A DNA stretch of 64,000 nucleotides from Pseudomonas orientalis (GTDB taxonomy: Bacteria > Pseudomonadota > Gammaproteobacteria > Pseudomonadales > Pseudomonadaceae). Positions 1-8,247 of the stretch are shown piece by piece. Position 1 is the stretch's first letter, and every line of letters begins with the position of its first letter. The notes beneath the pieces were generated by a model. The model saw nothing but the letters and a program-made list of their open reading frames with translations, was not told the DNA's origin and ran no database searches. The stretch spans positions 3,966,501-4,030,500 of the forward strand of contig NZ_CP018049.1 of assembly GCF_002934065.1 (NCBI RefSeq), written 5' to 3'. The position numbers and the translations under genes were made by a program.

Positions 1-475
1 CTTTTTGTCGGCTATGCGCCAAGGCGAAAAGTTCGCTGAGAAAATCATCAACTTCATTCGGTGCTGCCGGGACAGAAATGTCTACGACATCAGATAGGAA
101 GGATTCGATGAAGTAACGCTTGCGCTCATCATTTTTATCGTCTCTTTTCCTGGGCGAATACTTCCAGCGGAAGGTCATCTCATCACCTTGGCCCTCAACT
201 CGATGTATCTCTGCGACCGGGCCCGATCTGGAATGAGGGAAAATAACGACGTAGAAGTTCCCATCTTCTCGCCAATCTATAAGTAACACCCATATCCCAA
301 CGCTTAGTTGATCCATGAACAGAAAGGCGCCTTCACACGGCTTGCCATCCGCCCACTGGTGAAAGTCACTCAACTTACCCGGGGCGTGAGAGCGCTCAAG
401 GTTGTATCTACTTTCCCCGTCTCCTGCGGCAGCGGACAAAAGAATAGAGATATTTTTCGCAAGACGTCGCTCCAC
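1..475 (-). CDS. Hypothetical protein, 3' end outside the window
   Basis: An open frame runs without stops from a GTG at 475 to the window edge, giving at least 158 residues. The GTG has an AGGAGG Shine-Dalgarno a few bases upstream, which makes the start convincing. The protein is soluble-looking and mixed in charge, with a hydrophobic stretch near residues 60-80 (VGIWVLLIDW, then FYVVIFPH) and a Lys/Arg/Asp-rich stretch after that. I recognise no domain and no signal peptide. It is divergent from nothing and stands apart from the next minus-strand gene. Function unknown; the gene itself is likely real because of the ribosome site and the uninterrupted frame. Confidence 0.6.
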   Translation of the reverse strand, partial: MERRLAKNISILLSAAAGDGESRYNLERSHAPGKLSDFHQWADGKPCEGAFLFMDQLSVGIWVLLIDWREDGNFYVVIFPHSRSGPVAEIHRVEGQGDEMTFRWKYSPRKRDDKNDERKRYFIESFLSDVVDISVPAAPNEVDDFLSELFALAHSRQK

Positions 476-530
476 TGCTCCTCCTAATTAGATTATTGAA
501 TGACCATCGATACATCAGAATGCAACGTGA

Positions 531-1325
531 TCACGCCTGCCACCCACGCCGCTCATACATCGCCCTCTCCGTCTCCTCCGTCGCCCGCTCCCCCTTGTAC
601 GCCAACTGGGTCATCAAAAACCGGTCCTTGATGTCCGTCAGATCCGACGGATCATAGGTTCTGAGCATCGGCGCCAGGTCGATGGATTTGGCGAAGTTTT
701 CGTTGGTCACACTGTAGTAGCCCATGACGCTGCCAGACCAGGGCGAGCTGGCGTCCATCATGTCGATGGTGGCGTCGCGGTAGGCCACGGCGGCGGTTTT
801 CAGCTCAGCGGAGCCGTTGAGCAGAACGGTGAGGCGTTTGATGTTCGCTTCGCCTAGCTGACCGGCCTTGTCGAGCACTTTCAGGCGGCCATCGGCCTCG
901 ACGGTAAAGCCATAATCGGTTCCGGCCAGGTCGGGCGCGGTGCTGGCCAAGGCTGATTCGAACGTGGTGAAGGCGCTTTTCAGCACGGCTTGTGCACCAT
1001 TGAAACGCTCGGCAAAGCGAGGAAACTCAGGCGATTCGGATCGGCCGACCCAGGTGTCGATCACCTGCAGGGGTTCGCGCAGGGTTTGGGCGGCTTCGCT
1101 GGGATGGTAGACGGCCGCCGGACCGGCGCTTGCCAAGGCTTGCCTGGCGGCCTCGGGCGGTGCCTGAGGCGTGAGGTTCTGCTCGGAAGGCGCAAGACGC
1201 GCGTTGGAAGGGGCTATATGGGCAGCGCTGACGGAGAGGGCCATTTCAATCGGTCCATGATTGGCGGGTTCATGAAGGGTATCGACGCGAAGGGCTCGAT
1301 CTTTAGGCCCCGCTCCGGTGCGCAA
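531..1325 (-). CDS. Hypothetical protein with Ala/Pro/Ser-rich N-terminus
   Basis: Up to 264 residues from a TTG at 1325; an ATG at 1244 (residue 28) is an equally possible start, and neither has a strong Shine-Dalgarno. The first ~100 residues are low-complexity (Ala, Pro, Ser, Gln), followed by a folded-looking alpha/beta part. It starts four bases after the stop of the upstream gene (1329-2060), so the two are probably co-transcribed. The disordered N-terminus without a classical signal peptide resembles the look of type III effectors, and a type III chaperone lies 10 kb away, but that is only an impression. I recognise no family. Confidence 0.6.
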   Translation of the reverse strand: MRTGAGPKDRALRVDTLHEPANHGPIEMALSVSAAHIAPSNARLAPSEQNLTPQAPPEAARQALASAGPAAVYHPSEAAQTLREPLQVIDTWVGRSESPEFPRFAERFNGAQAVLKSAFTTFESALASTAPDLAGTDYGFTVEADGRLKVLDKAGQLGEANIKRLTVLLNGSAELKTAAVAYRDATIDMMDASSPWSGSVMGYYSVTNENFAKSIDLAPMLRTYDPSDLTDIKDRFLMTQLAYKGERATEETERAMYERRGWQA

Positions 1326-1328
1326 GCC

Positions 1329-2060
1329 TTACTCTTGCACGCTGCGTATCAGCGTGCCGAACAGGTCCCCACGCGGCATTTTGTCCAGTGGGATGTCGGC
1401 GTCCTCGAACCACGCCTGCCCGGCTTCCGGATGGGGACCGCTGAGCACCACCACGCCCTTTTTATAGGTGTAACGCGCGGCCGCCACGTCGCCGTTCTCG
1501 TAGGTCGCCAGGGTGGTATAGGCAGAGGCCGAGGTGGCCTTGGGGAAGTACGGGCCATCCTGGTAGAACACTGTATCCGGCTTGCCGTCCCAGGTGACGC
1601 GCACGGCGGCGTCTTCGATGCCGCTCACTTCAAAGCCTGGCCGGCCTGCTTCGCTGTCGAGGTCCTGGGTAATCAAGCCGAGGTTGTTGTCATCGGCCAG
1701 GTAAGCGCCCATGCACAACCCCAGGTAGCGCCCGCCCCCGGCGACGTAATCGCGGATGGCATCGGCGCGCGCGTCGCCCAGGCTGTCCAGCGCGGCCGGG
1801 ATGTCCTGGCCGCCCCCCGGTTGCACGTAGAGGTCGTAGCGCGCAAGGGTTTGCGGGGTGATGTCGACCGGTTCATCGGCGCCGACAAAATCGATCTGGT
1901 AATGCGGGTCCAGGCGCAGCAGCGCCGCTTTGACGTTTTGTGAACAGTCGGCACAGCCTGCCGGGCCCCGGTAGATGGCCACATGGGTGATCGGCGTGGC
2001 GGCCTGCGCCTGAGCGGCGGCGAAAACCAGAAACGTGGCGGCGATGATGTGCAGGTTCAT
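1329..2060 (-). CDS. Secreted BPL_N / glutamine-amidotransferase-like protein
   Basis: The 243-residue protein starts with a clear Sec signal peptide (hydrophobic residues 3-20 ending in Ala-X-Ala), so it should be periplasmic. The mature part matches the fold of the biotin-protein-ligase N-terminal-like family (class I glutamine amidotransferase-like): an early beta strand with GPAGC, a QPGGGQD turn, then a nucleophile-elbow GLCMGAYLA carrying the Cys. Members of this family are found in bacteria, fungi and archaea with no agreed reaction. The following gene (531-1325) begins four bases after this stop, suggesting an operon. Substrate unknown. Confidence 0.75.
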   Translation of the reverse strand: MNLHIIAATFLVFAAAQAQAATPITHVAIYRGPAGCADCSQNVKAALLRLDPHYQIDFVGADEPVDITPQTLARYDLYVQPGGGQDIPAALDSLGDARADAIRDYVAGGGRYLGLCMGAYLADDNNLGLITQDLDSEAGRPGFEVSGIEDAAVRVTWDGKPDTVFYQDGPYFPKATSASAYTTLATYENGDVAAARYTYKKGVVVLSGPHPEAGQAWFEDADIPLDKMPRGDLFGTLIRSVQE

Positions 2061-2160
2061 GGGGGTACGCTCTTTGCGGATGGGTTCACGTACCCAAGCC
2101 TAAATCGAACAGCCCTTGGAAACCGTTAACAGTTGTAAGCAACCGCCATTGAAATGCCCC

Positions 2161-3630
2161 TCACCCAGCCGCCTGCGACAACGGTCGCGCCACCTGCTCC
2201 AGGGCCTTGCGTTCAGCCGCCACGCCCCAAATAGCCTGCACCACCGCGGCAATGAGCATCAGCGCCGCGCCGATCAGGTAGCCGATCAACAGGCTGCTAC
2301 GCTGCTGCGTCTGGATCAATTCGCCAAACAACGTCGGCCCGATGATCCCGCCCAGCCCCGTGCCGAACGCGTAAAACACCGCAATCGCCAGCGCGCGTAT
2401 CTCCAGGGGAAAGGTTTCCGCCACGGTCAGGTACGCCGAACTTGCCGCTGCCGAGGCGAAGAAGAAAATCACCATCCACGCGATGGCTTGCTCGGTCACG
2501 TCGAACCAGCCTTGCTGGAAGGCGTAGCCGCTGAGCGCCAGCAACACGCCGGAGGTGGCGTAGGTAAAGCTGATCATCACGCGCCGGCCGATCACGTCGA
2601 ACAGCCGCCCGAGCAGTAGCGGCCCGCAGAAGTTGCCGAGGGCGAGCGGCAGCACGTACCAGCCGACACGCTCGGCGGGCACCTGGTAGAAGTCGGTGAG
2701 CACCAGCGCGTAGGTGAAAAAGATCGCGTTGTAGAAGAATGCCTGGGCAGTGAGCAGGGTCATACCGACCAGGGCGCGGCGGCGGAAGCTGACGAACAGG
2801 GTGTGGAAGATCTCCGCCAATGGCGTGTGGTCGCGGGCGTGCAGGCGCAGCGGCGGGCTGGTGACGGGTGCCAGCGCATGGCCCTGTTCGCGCAGGCGCG
2901 CTTCGATGCCGTCGACGATGCGCTGTGCTTCGGCGTGCTGGCCGTGGATCAGCAACCAGCGCGGGCTTTCCGGCAACCACAGGCGCATCACCAGGATGAG
3001 CAGGCCCAACGCGGCACCGATGCCGAAGCACAGGCGCCAGCCGAGGTCGCCGCCGACGATCTGCGGGTCAAGCAGCACAATGGCGCCGCCGGCACCGAGG
3101 GCGGCGCCCAGCCAGAAGGTGCCGTTGATGGTCAGGTCGACCCAGCCGCGATAACGCGCCGGGGTGAATTCCTGGATGGTCGAGTTGATCGCCGTGTATT
3201 CGCCGCCGATGCCCATGCCGGTGAGGAAGCGGAACAGCAGAAAGCTTTCCAGGTTAAAGGAAAATGCCGTGGCGGCGGTGGCGCCCACATAGAGCCACAG
3301 GGTAATGAAGAACAGTTTGCGCCGGCCCAGGCGGTCAGTGAGCCAACCGAACAGCAGCGCACCCAGCACTGCGCCGGCGATGTAGACGCCACCGGCAAGG
3401 CCGATGTCGACGTTGCTGAAGTTCAGGCCCGTGCTGCTCTTCAGCGCGCCGGACACCGAACCGGCCAGGGTCACTTCCAGGCCGTCGAGCAGCCAGGTAA
3501 TACCCAGGGCAAACACCAGCAAGGTATGGAAGCGGCCCCAGGGCAATCGGTCCAGGCGTGCGGGCAGGTCGGTTTCGAACAGCGCGCCAGGGGTATTTGA
3601 GTGTGGTTGGGTCATTGTCACATCCGTCAT
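2161..3630 (-). CDS. MFS transporter, sugar/organic-acid type
   Basis: An inner-membrane major facilitator of 489 residues with about twelve hydrophobic segments and the MFS signature between TM2 and TM3 (GWLTDRLGRRKLF), repeated in the second half (GRLFDVIGRR). The RFLTGMGIGGEYTAINS stretch in TM5 is typical of metabolite:H+ symporters of the sugar-porter and aromatic-acid subfamilies. I chose the ATG at 3630, preceded by GAGG; a longer frame back to 3744 would run into the divergent protease gene's start. The substrate cannot be read from sequence; the neighbours (periplasmic amidotransferase-like protein, subtilase) do not help. Confidence 0.85.
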   Translation of the reverse strand: MTDVTMTQPHSNTPGALFETDLPARLDRLPWGRFHTLLVFALGITWLLDGLEVTLAGSVSGALKSSTGLNFSNVDIGLAGGVYIAGAVLGALLFGWLTDRLGRRKLFFITLWLYVGATAATAFSFNLESFLLFRFLTGMGIGGEYTAINSTIQEFTPARYRGWVDLTINGTFWLGAALGAGGAIVLLDPQIVGGDLGWRLCFGIGAALGLLILVMRLWLPESPRWLLIHGQHAEAQRIVDGIEARLREQGHALAPVTSPPLRLHARDHTPLAEIFHTLFVSFRRRALVGMTLLTAQAFFYNAIFFTYALVLTDFYQVPAERVGWYVLPLALGNFCGPLLLGRLFDVIGRRVMISFTYATSGVLLALSGYAFQQGWFDVTEQAIAWMVIFFFASAAASSAYLTVAETFPLEIRALAIAVFYAFGTGLGGIIGPTLFGELIQTQQRSSLLIGYLIGAALMLIAAVVQAIWGVAAERKALEQVARPLSQAAG

Positions 3631-3746
3631 GTGCAGTGCCTCGTCAGTTATGAGTGAGTCTTTCGAGAGGGAGTTCAACGCCGTTGCGCTGAACGAAGGG
3701 GCGGCTGGCGCAGTCGCACTATCAAGCCCCGGCAAGGAACCCACTG

Positions 3747-5513
3747 ATGCCCCTGACCCCTGCTGCTTTCGCGATGCTGTTGAGCCTGGCCGCCGGTACG
3801 GCGCTCGCCTCCCAGGAACCGCTGCGCCTGGAGCAACTGAAACGCTGCGGTGACCTGCTGGAAAACCAACAGCAGGACTGGTGCCTGCGCGTGCGCGGCA
3901 TGGGCGATACCACCGCGCAATTGAAACTGGGCGGCACGGTGCTGCCGCAAGATGCTGTGCAGCGCGACGGCGACCACCTGCGCCTGCGGCTCGATAGCCG
4001 CCGCTACCAGAGCGGCCCGCTGTGGCTCGAAGACGGCCCGCGCGCCAGCAACGCCGCCTGGCTGAGCCTGCGCAACAGCCAGGTAGTGGCCGCCGGGCCC
4101 AGCGAAGTGGCGAAAAACATGGACGGCCTGACCACCTATGTCGATCTGGTCAGCGTACTGATCGAAGAAGACCAGAATGGCCGCCAGGAAGCCGAGCGCC
4201 TGGCGCGCAAATACGGGGCGACGGTGGTGGGCAGTATCGCGCCGCTGAACGTTTTTCAACTGCGCCTGCCCGCCACCGACCTGATCCAGCGCGACGCCCT
4301 GGTGCTGCGCCTGGGCAGCGAGACAGGCGTCGATGCGGTGGTCATCGAAGAGTCCGCCGCCGAAGCAGCCGAGCAAGCCGCCCCTCGCCGTGAGGCGCCG
4401 AAGAAGCCGGCGCCCGACTCCGATGAATGGGCCGCGAACCGCTTTCTCGATGCGGTGGCCTATTACCAGCGACGCATCCCCGGCCAGCACACGCCCATCG
4501 TGCCGCAACCGGTGCGCATCGGGGTGATCGAGCGCGGCGTGGATTTCGACACGGCAGATTTCGCTGACTACCTGGGCGCCTGCGCGCCCCGGCGCACATG
4601 CGTCTACGCGGGCGATACGGGTTCGGCGGACAGCCATGGCACCACCGTCGCCGGCATCCTCGCGGCAGGCTGGAACAACGGCGGCAATACCGGCTTTTTG
4701 CGTGGCCTGGACAAGGCCGGCGGCGGCTTTGATGTGATTGTCGAGCGCAACTCCGATGCCGGAATTACCGCAAACATCGCTGCGTCAGTCAATCTCGTGG
4801 AGGACGGCGTGCGCGTGCTCAACTGGAGCTGGGGCGTTCATCGCGTCGGCACCAAGGACGTCAACGGCCATGACGTCGACTCGCTGGTGCGTTCAGGAAT
4901 AGCCATGAGCGGCTACGAAGAACTGCTCGAAGAGTTCTTCCTGTGGCTGCGCAAGGAACACCCCGACGTGATCGTGGTGAACTCCGCCGGTAACGGTTCG
5001 GCCTTCTCGGGCAGCGACGAGTACCGCCTGCCCTCCTCGTTCATCACCGAGCAGTTGCTGGTGGTGGGTGGGCACCAGCGCAACGAGCGCGACCACGTCG
5101 CCGTCGATGACCCCGCCTACGCCGTCACGCGCAGCTCCTCGAACGTGGACATGCGCGTCGACATCACCGCCGCCGCCTGTGCACACGCCTCAACAAAGGA
5201 CGCCGACCAGGAGGGCGCCGTGCATTGCGGCACCTCCTACGCCACGCCGATGGTCGCGGGCCTGCTGGCGGCGATGCTGTCGATCAACCCGCAGTTGCAG
5301 CCGGAACAGTTGCGCACGCTGTTGCGCCGCAGCGCCCTGGCGATCGGCGATAACCATGACTTCGAACGCAGCGACGCCCAGGACCTCACGGCACCGATCC
5401 TGCCGTCGGAGCGCAATTACCAGCTCAATGACAAGGATGTGGGGCGCTCGGCGCGGCTGGATATGCAAAAGGCGCTGGACCTGGCGGTGCAGAGTCGCAC
5501 GCGGGTGCGGTAA
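3747..5513 (+). CDS. Periplasmic/secreted S8 (subtilisin-like) serine peptidase
   Basis: 588 residues with an N-terminal signal peptide (to about residue 22), a ~240-residue N-terminal region and a subtilase domain. The catalytic His lies in DSHGTTVAG (H297) and the Ser in GTSYATPMVAG (S497); the oxyanion Asn sits in NSAGNGS. At the first catalytic position, where subtilases have Asp-Thr/Ser-Gly, this protein has Glu-Arg-Gly (E262 in GVIERGVD), an unusual replacement. Family knowledge predicts endoproteolysis in the periplasm or outside the cell, perhaps weakened by E262. It is divergent from the MFS gene and seems to be monocistronic. Confidence 0.85.
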   Translation: MPLTPAAFAMLLSLAAGTALASQEPLRLEQLKRCGDLLENQQQDWCLRVRGMGDTTAQLKLGGTVLPQDAVQRDGDHLRLRLDSRRYQSGPLWLEDGPRASNAAWLSLRNSQVVAAGPSEVAKNMDGLTTYVDLVSVLIEEDQNGRQEAERLARKYGATVVGSIAPLNVFQLRLPATDLIQRDALVLRLGSETGVDAVVIEESAAEAAEQAAPRREAPKKPAPDSDEWAANRFLDAVAYYQRRIPGQHTPIVPQPVRIGVIERGVDFDTADFADYLGACAPRRTCVYAGDTGSADSHGTTVAGILAAGWNNGGNTGFLRGLDKAGGGFDVIVERNSDAGITANIAASVNLVEDGVRVLNWSWGVHRVGTKDVNGHDVDSLVRSGIAMSGYEELLEEFFLWLRKEHPDVIVVNSAGNGSAFSGSDEYRLPSSFITEQLLVVGGHQRNERDHVAVDDPAYAVTRSSSNVDMRVDITAAACAHASTKDADQEGAVHCGTSYATPMVAGLLAAMLSINPQLQPEQLRTLLRRSALAIGDNHDFERSDAQDLTAPILPSERNYQLNDKDVGRSARLDMQKALDLAVQSRTRVR

Positions 5514-5581
5514 TGGCGAGCGGCGGCATAATCGATAGTTTGGCCGCCTGAGCCAGGGCTATCGCGCAGCAGCCCCCCACC

Positions 5582-6667
5582 TCAACGCCGCTGAAGCTTC
5601 ACACTGGCAAAAGTCGACTCTTCCCGTGCCTGCTCCAGTATGTTCTTGGGTTTGGCCGGCGCCCCCGGCCTGGCCACAGGGCGCGGCGCAATCGGCAGGC
5701 GCAGACGCATGTCCGAGCGCTCGTCACTGGGTGCCACGCCGAAGAAGTCCCGATAGCACTTGGAAAAGTGCGGCGTGGACACAAAGCCGCAGATCGCCGC
5801 AAGCTCCACCATCGATATAGGGGTCTGCATGAGTAACTGGCGAGCCCGGGTCAGGCGAAGCTTGAGGTAGTAGCGCGATGGCGTGCAGTACAGGTAGCGC
5901 TGGAACATGCGCTCCAGCTGGCGCCGCGATACCTGGACGAAAGCGGCCAGTTCATCCAGGTCGATGGGTTCTTCCAGGTTGGCTTCCATCAAGGCCACCA
6001 CTTCCTGCAGCTTGGGCTGTTGCGTGCCCAGCAGATGCTTGAGCGGCACGCGCTGGGTGTCGCGCTCGTTGCGGATGCGCTCGTACACAAACATCTGCGA
6101 AATCGCCGCCGACAGTTCATGCCCGTGGTCGCGTCCGATCAGGTGCAGCATCATGTCCAACGGGGCGGTGCCGCCCGAACTGGTGAAGCGATTGCCATCG
6201 AGGCAGAACACGCTGGCGCTGACCGTGACACGGGGAAAGGCTTCCTGCATGGAGGCCATCAGTTCCCAATGCACGCTGCACTGGAAACCATCGAGCAAGC
6301 CCGCCCTGGCCAGCGCCCAACTGCCGGTGCACACCGCGCCGAGGCGGTTGCAGTACAGACGTGCCTGGTTGCGCAGCCAAGTGATGTGCGCGGGTGTGGC
6401 GGCCTGTTGGATACCCACGCCGCCACACACGATCACGGCATCCAGGTCGCGCTGTTCATGCGCCACCGCATCCGGTGTGACCGACACGCCATCGCTCGCC
6501 CACACCGGTTCACCGTTAAGGCTGAGGGTGCGCCAGCGATAGAGTTCCTCACCGGCCAGTTGATTGGCCATGCGCAAGGGCTCGACCGCACAGGACAGCG
6601 ATATCAGGGTGAATTGGTCCAGCAGCAAAAAGCCGAGGGTCTTGCAGGCAGGCGCGTCAGGTTCCAT
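5582..6667 (-). CDS. GlxA-type AraC family transcriptional regulator
   Basis: Cytoplasmic activator of 361 residues from the ATG at 6667, which has GGAG seven bases upstream. The first ~190 residues form a DJ-1/PfpI-like amidotransferase domain with the ACTGSW elbow, and the last ~110 an AraC double helix-turn-helix (VSRRQLERMFQRYL, then GFVSTPHFSKCYRDFFG). The sequence closely resembles the Pseudomonas GbdR/CdhR/ArgR group, which sense quaternary amines, carnitine or arginine. It sits 21 bases after the amino-acid permease on the same strand, so it probably controls or is co-expressed with that uptake gene. The exact ligand is not deducible. Confidence 0.85.
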   Translation of the reverse strand: MEPDAPACKTLGFLLLDQFTLISLSCAVEPLRMANQLAGEELYRWRTLSLNGEPVWASDGVSVTPDAVAHEQRDLDAVIVCGGVGIQQAATPAHITWLRNQARLYCNRLGAVCTGSWALARAGLLDGFQCSVHWELMASMQEAFPRVTVSASVFCLDGNRFTSSGGTAPLDMMLHLIGRDHGHELSAAISQMFVYERIRNERDTQRVPLKHLLGTQQPKLQEVVALMEANLEEPIDLDELAAFVQVSRRQLERMFQRYLYCTPSRYYLKLRLTRARQLLMQTPISMVELAAICGFVSTPHFSKCYRDFFGVAPSDERSDMRLRLPIAPRPVARPGAPAKPKNILEQAREESTFASVKLQRR

Positions 6668-6688
6668 CACAGTACTCCGCACGCATGA

Positions 6689-8095
6689 TCAGGAGGGCTC
6701 AACCACAATGGCCTTGGCCGACTGCCCGTGCTGACGCGCCGTGACCACGCCGATCAAGGAAATCAGCAAGGCCAGGCCAATGGTCGAGGACACTTCGGTG
6801 CGGTGCTCCGGCGTCACCATCATCACGGCCAACGCCGCGCAGATGAACACGATCACCAGGTAAGTCAGCCAGGGAAACAGCCACATACGAAAGGCCAGTT
6901 CGACGTTCTGCCTGAGCAGCATCCGCCGCATGCGCAGTTGCGAGATGGCGATGACCAGGTACACCAGCAACGCGATGGCGCCGGAACTGGCGAGCAGAAA
7001 CTGGAACAGACCGGCGGGCATGAAGTAGCTCAGCAGCGTCACCCCCGCGCCGATGATGGTGCTGGCAATCACCGCCGCCCTGGGCACGCCCGCGGCTGAG
7101 GTGCGTTTAAGCGCCGCAGGCGCGTCACCGCGTTTACCCAGGGAGAACAGCATGCGCGAGGAGATGTAGATCGAGGAGTTCATGCAACTGGCAACGGCGA
7201 TCAACACCACCACGTCAACCATGAATTTGGCGTTGGGGACGTTCATCAATTCCAGCGCGCGCTGATAGGAACCCACGGACGCCAGCAACGGGTCATTCCA
7301 GGGCACCACGGAGATAACGACGAAGATCGACAGCAGGTAAAACACACCGATGCGCCAAATCACCGAGCGTGTCGCCCTGGCGATGTTCTGCGCCGGATTA
7401 CTCGATTCGGCCGCGGCGATGGTCACCGCCTCCGTACCGATAAAACTGAACATGATGGTAATGAACGCCCCGACCACCGCCGACAAACCGTTAGGCGCAA
7501 AACCACCGTGCTCCTCCATCAACCGGCTCAAGCCACTGGCTTGGTGATCAGGCACCCAGCCCATCAGCACGCTGAATCCCAGGCCGATAAACCCGATAAT
7601 GGCGATCACCTTGGCCATCGCGAACCAGAACTCGAACTCACCATATTTGGCCACGCTGAACAGGTTGGTGATCACCAGCAGGATGATCGACAACAAGGCG
7701 AACAGCCACGCATCGACCTGGGGAAACCACTGATTGAGTACATAACCGGCAGCCAGCGCCTCGATCGGAATCACCAACACCCAGAACCACCAATACAACC
7801 AGCCGATGGTGAAGCCCGCCCAACGGCCGATGGCCTGGTCGGCGTAAGTAGAAAAGGAACCGGTGTCGGGACGCGCCACCGCCATTTCCCCGAGCATGCG
7901 CATCACCAGCACCACCAGCAGGCCGGAGAACAGATACGCCAGCAACACCGCCGGCCCCGCCGCCGCGATGGCATGGCCGGAACCGACAAATAACCCCGCG
8001 CCGATGATGCCTGCGATGGACAACATGGTGACGTGGCGCGGCTTGAAACCTTGCGCCAACTGACCGTTGGAATCGTTGGAATTTAGGCTATTCAT
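6689..8095 (-). CDS. gabP: Amino acid / GABA permease
   Basis: An APC-superfamily permease of 468 residues with twelve hydrophobic segments. Near-identical stretches to E. coli GabP are visible: RHVTMLSIAGIIGAGLFVGS at the start, GPAVLLAYLFSGLLVV, and GSFSTYADQAIGRWAGFTIG. It should import 4-aminobutyrate or a close relative with protons across the inner membrane. The ATG at 8095 is used because the longer frame to 8236 gives an unrelated Arg-rich extension; the Shine-Dalgarno is weak. It is followed 21 bases later by the GlxA-type regulator. Naming it gabP rests on remembered similarity; a related amino acid is possible. Confidence 0.85.
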   Translation of the reverse strand: MNSLNSNDSNGQLAQGFKPRHVTMLSIAGIIGAGLFVGSGHAIAAAGPAVLLAYLFSGLLVVLVMRMLGEMAVARPDTGSFSTYADQAIGRWAGFTIGWLYWWFWVLVIPIEALAAGYVLNQWFPQVDAWLFALLSIILLVITNLFSVAKYGEFEFWFAMAKVIAIIGFIGLGFSVLMGWVPDHQASGLSRLMEEHGGFAPNGLSAVVGAFITIMFSFIGTEAVTIAAAESSNPAQNIARATRSVIWRIGVFYLLSIFVVISVVPWNDPLLASVGSYQRALELMNVPNAKFMVDVVVLIAVASCMNSSIYISSRMLFSLGKRGDAPAALKRTSAAGVPRAAVIASTIIGAGVTLLSYFMPAGLFQFLLASSGAIALLVYLVIAISQLRMRRMLLRQNVELAFRMWLFPWLTYLVIVFICAALAVMMVTPEHRTEVSSTIGLALLISLIGVVTARQHGQSAKAIVVEPS

Positions 8096-8247
8096 TGTTT
8101 TTGTTGTTCTCGGGCGACCAATACCCCTCACCTTAAGGGCGCTGCGCCGGGCCAAAGTAGCCTGAGTACGCCATCGTCGTGTCTGATCTCGACATTTGTC
8201 GATCGGTTGCGGCGGCTGGCGAGCCAGCGCCTGCAACCGACCGCTCC

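Noticed and set aside
990..1943. Plus-strand frame of 317 residues across two minus-strand genes
   Set aside because: It overlaps the signal-peptide-bearing BPL_N-like gene and shows no recognisable motif.
2803..3600. Plus-strand frame of 265 residues opposite the MFS gene
   Set aside because: Composition (Gln, Ala, Arg repeats) is that of a GC-rich shadow frame and it lies wholly over a clear transporter.
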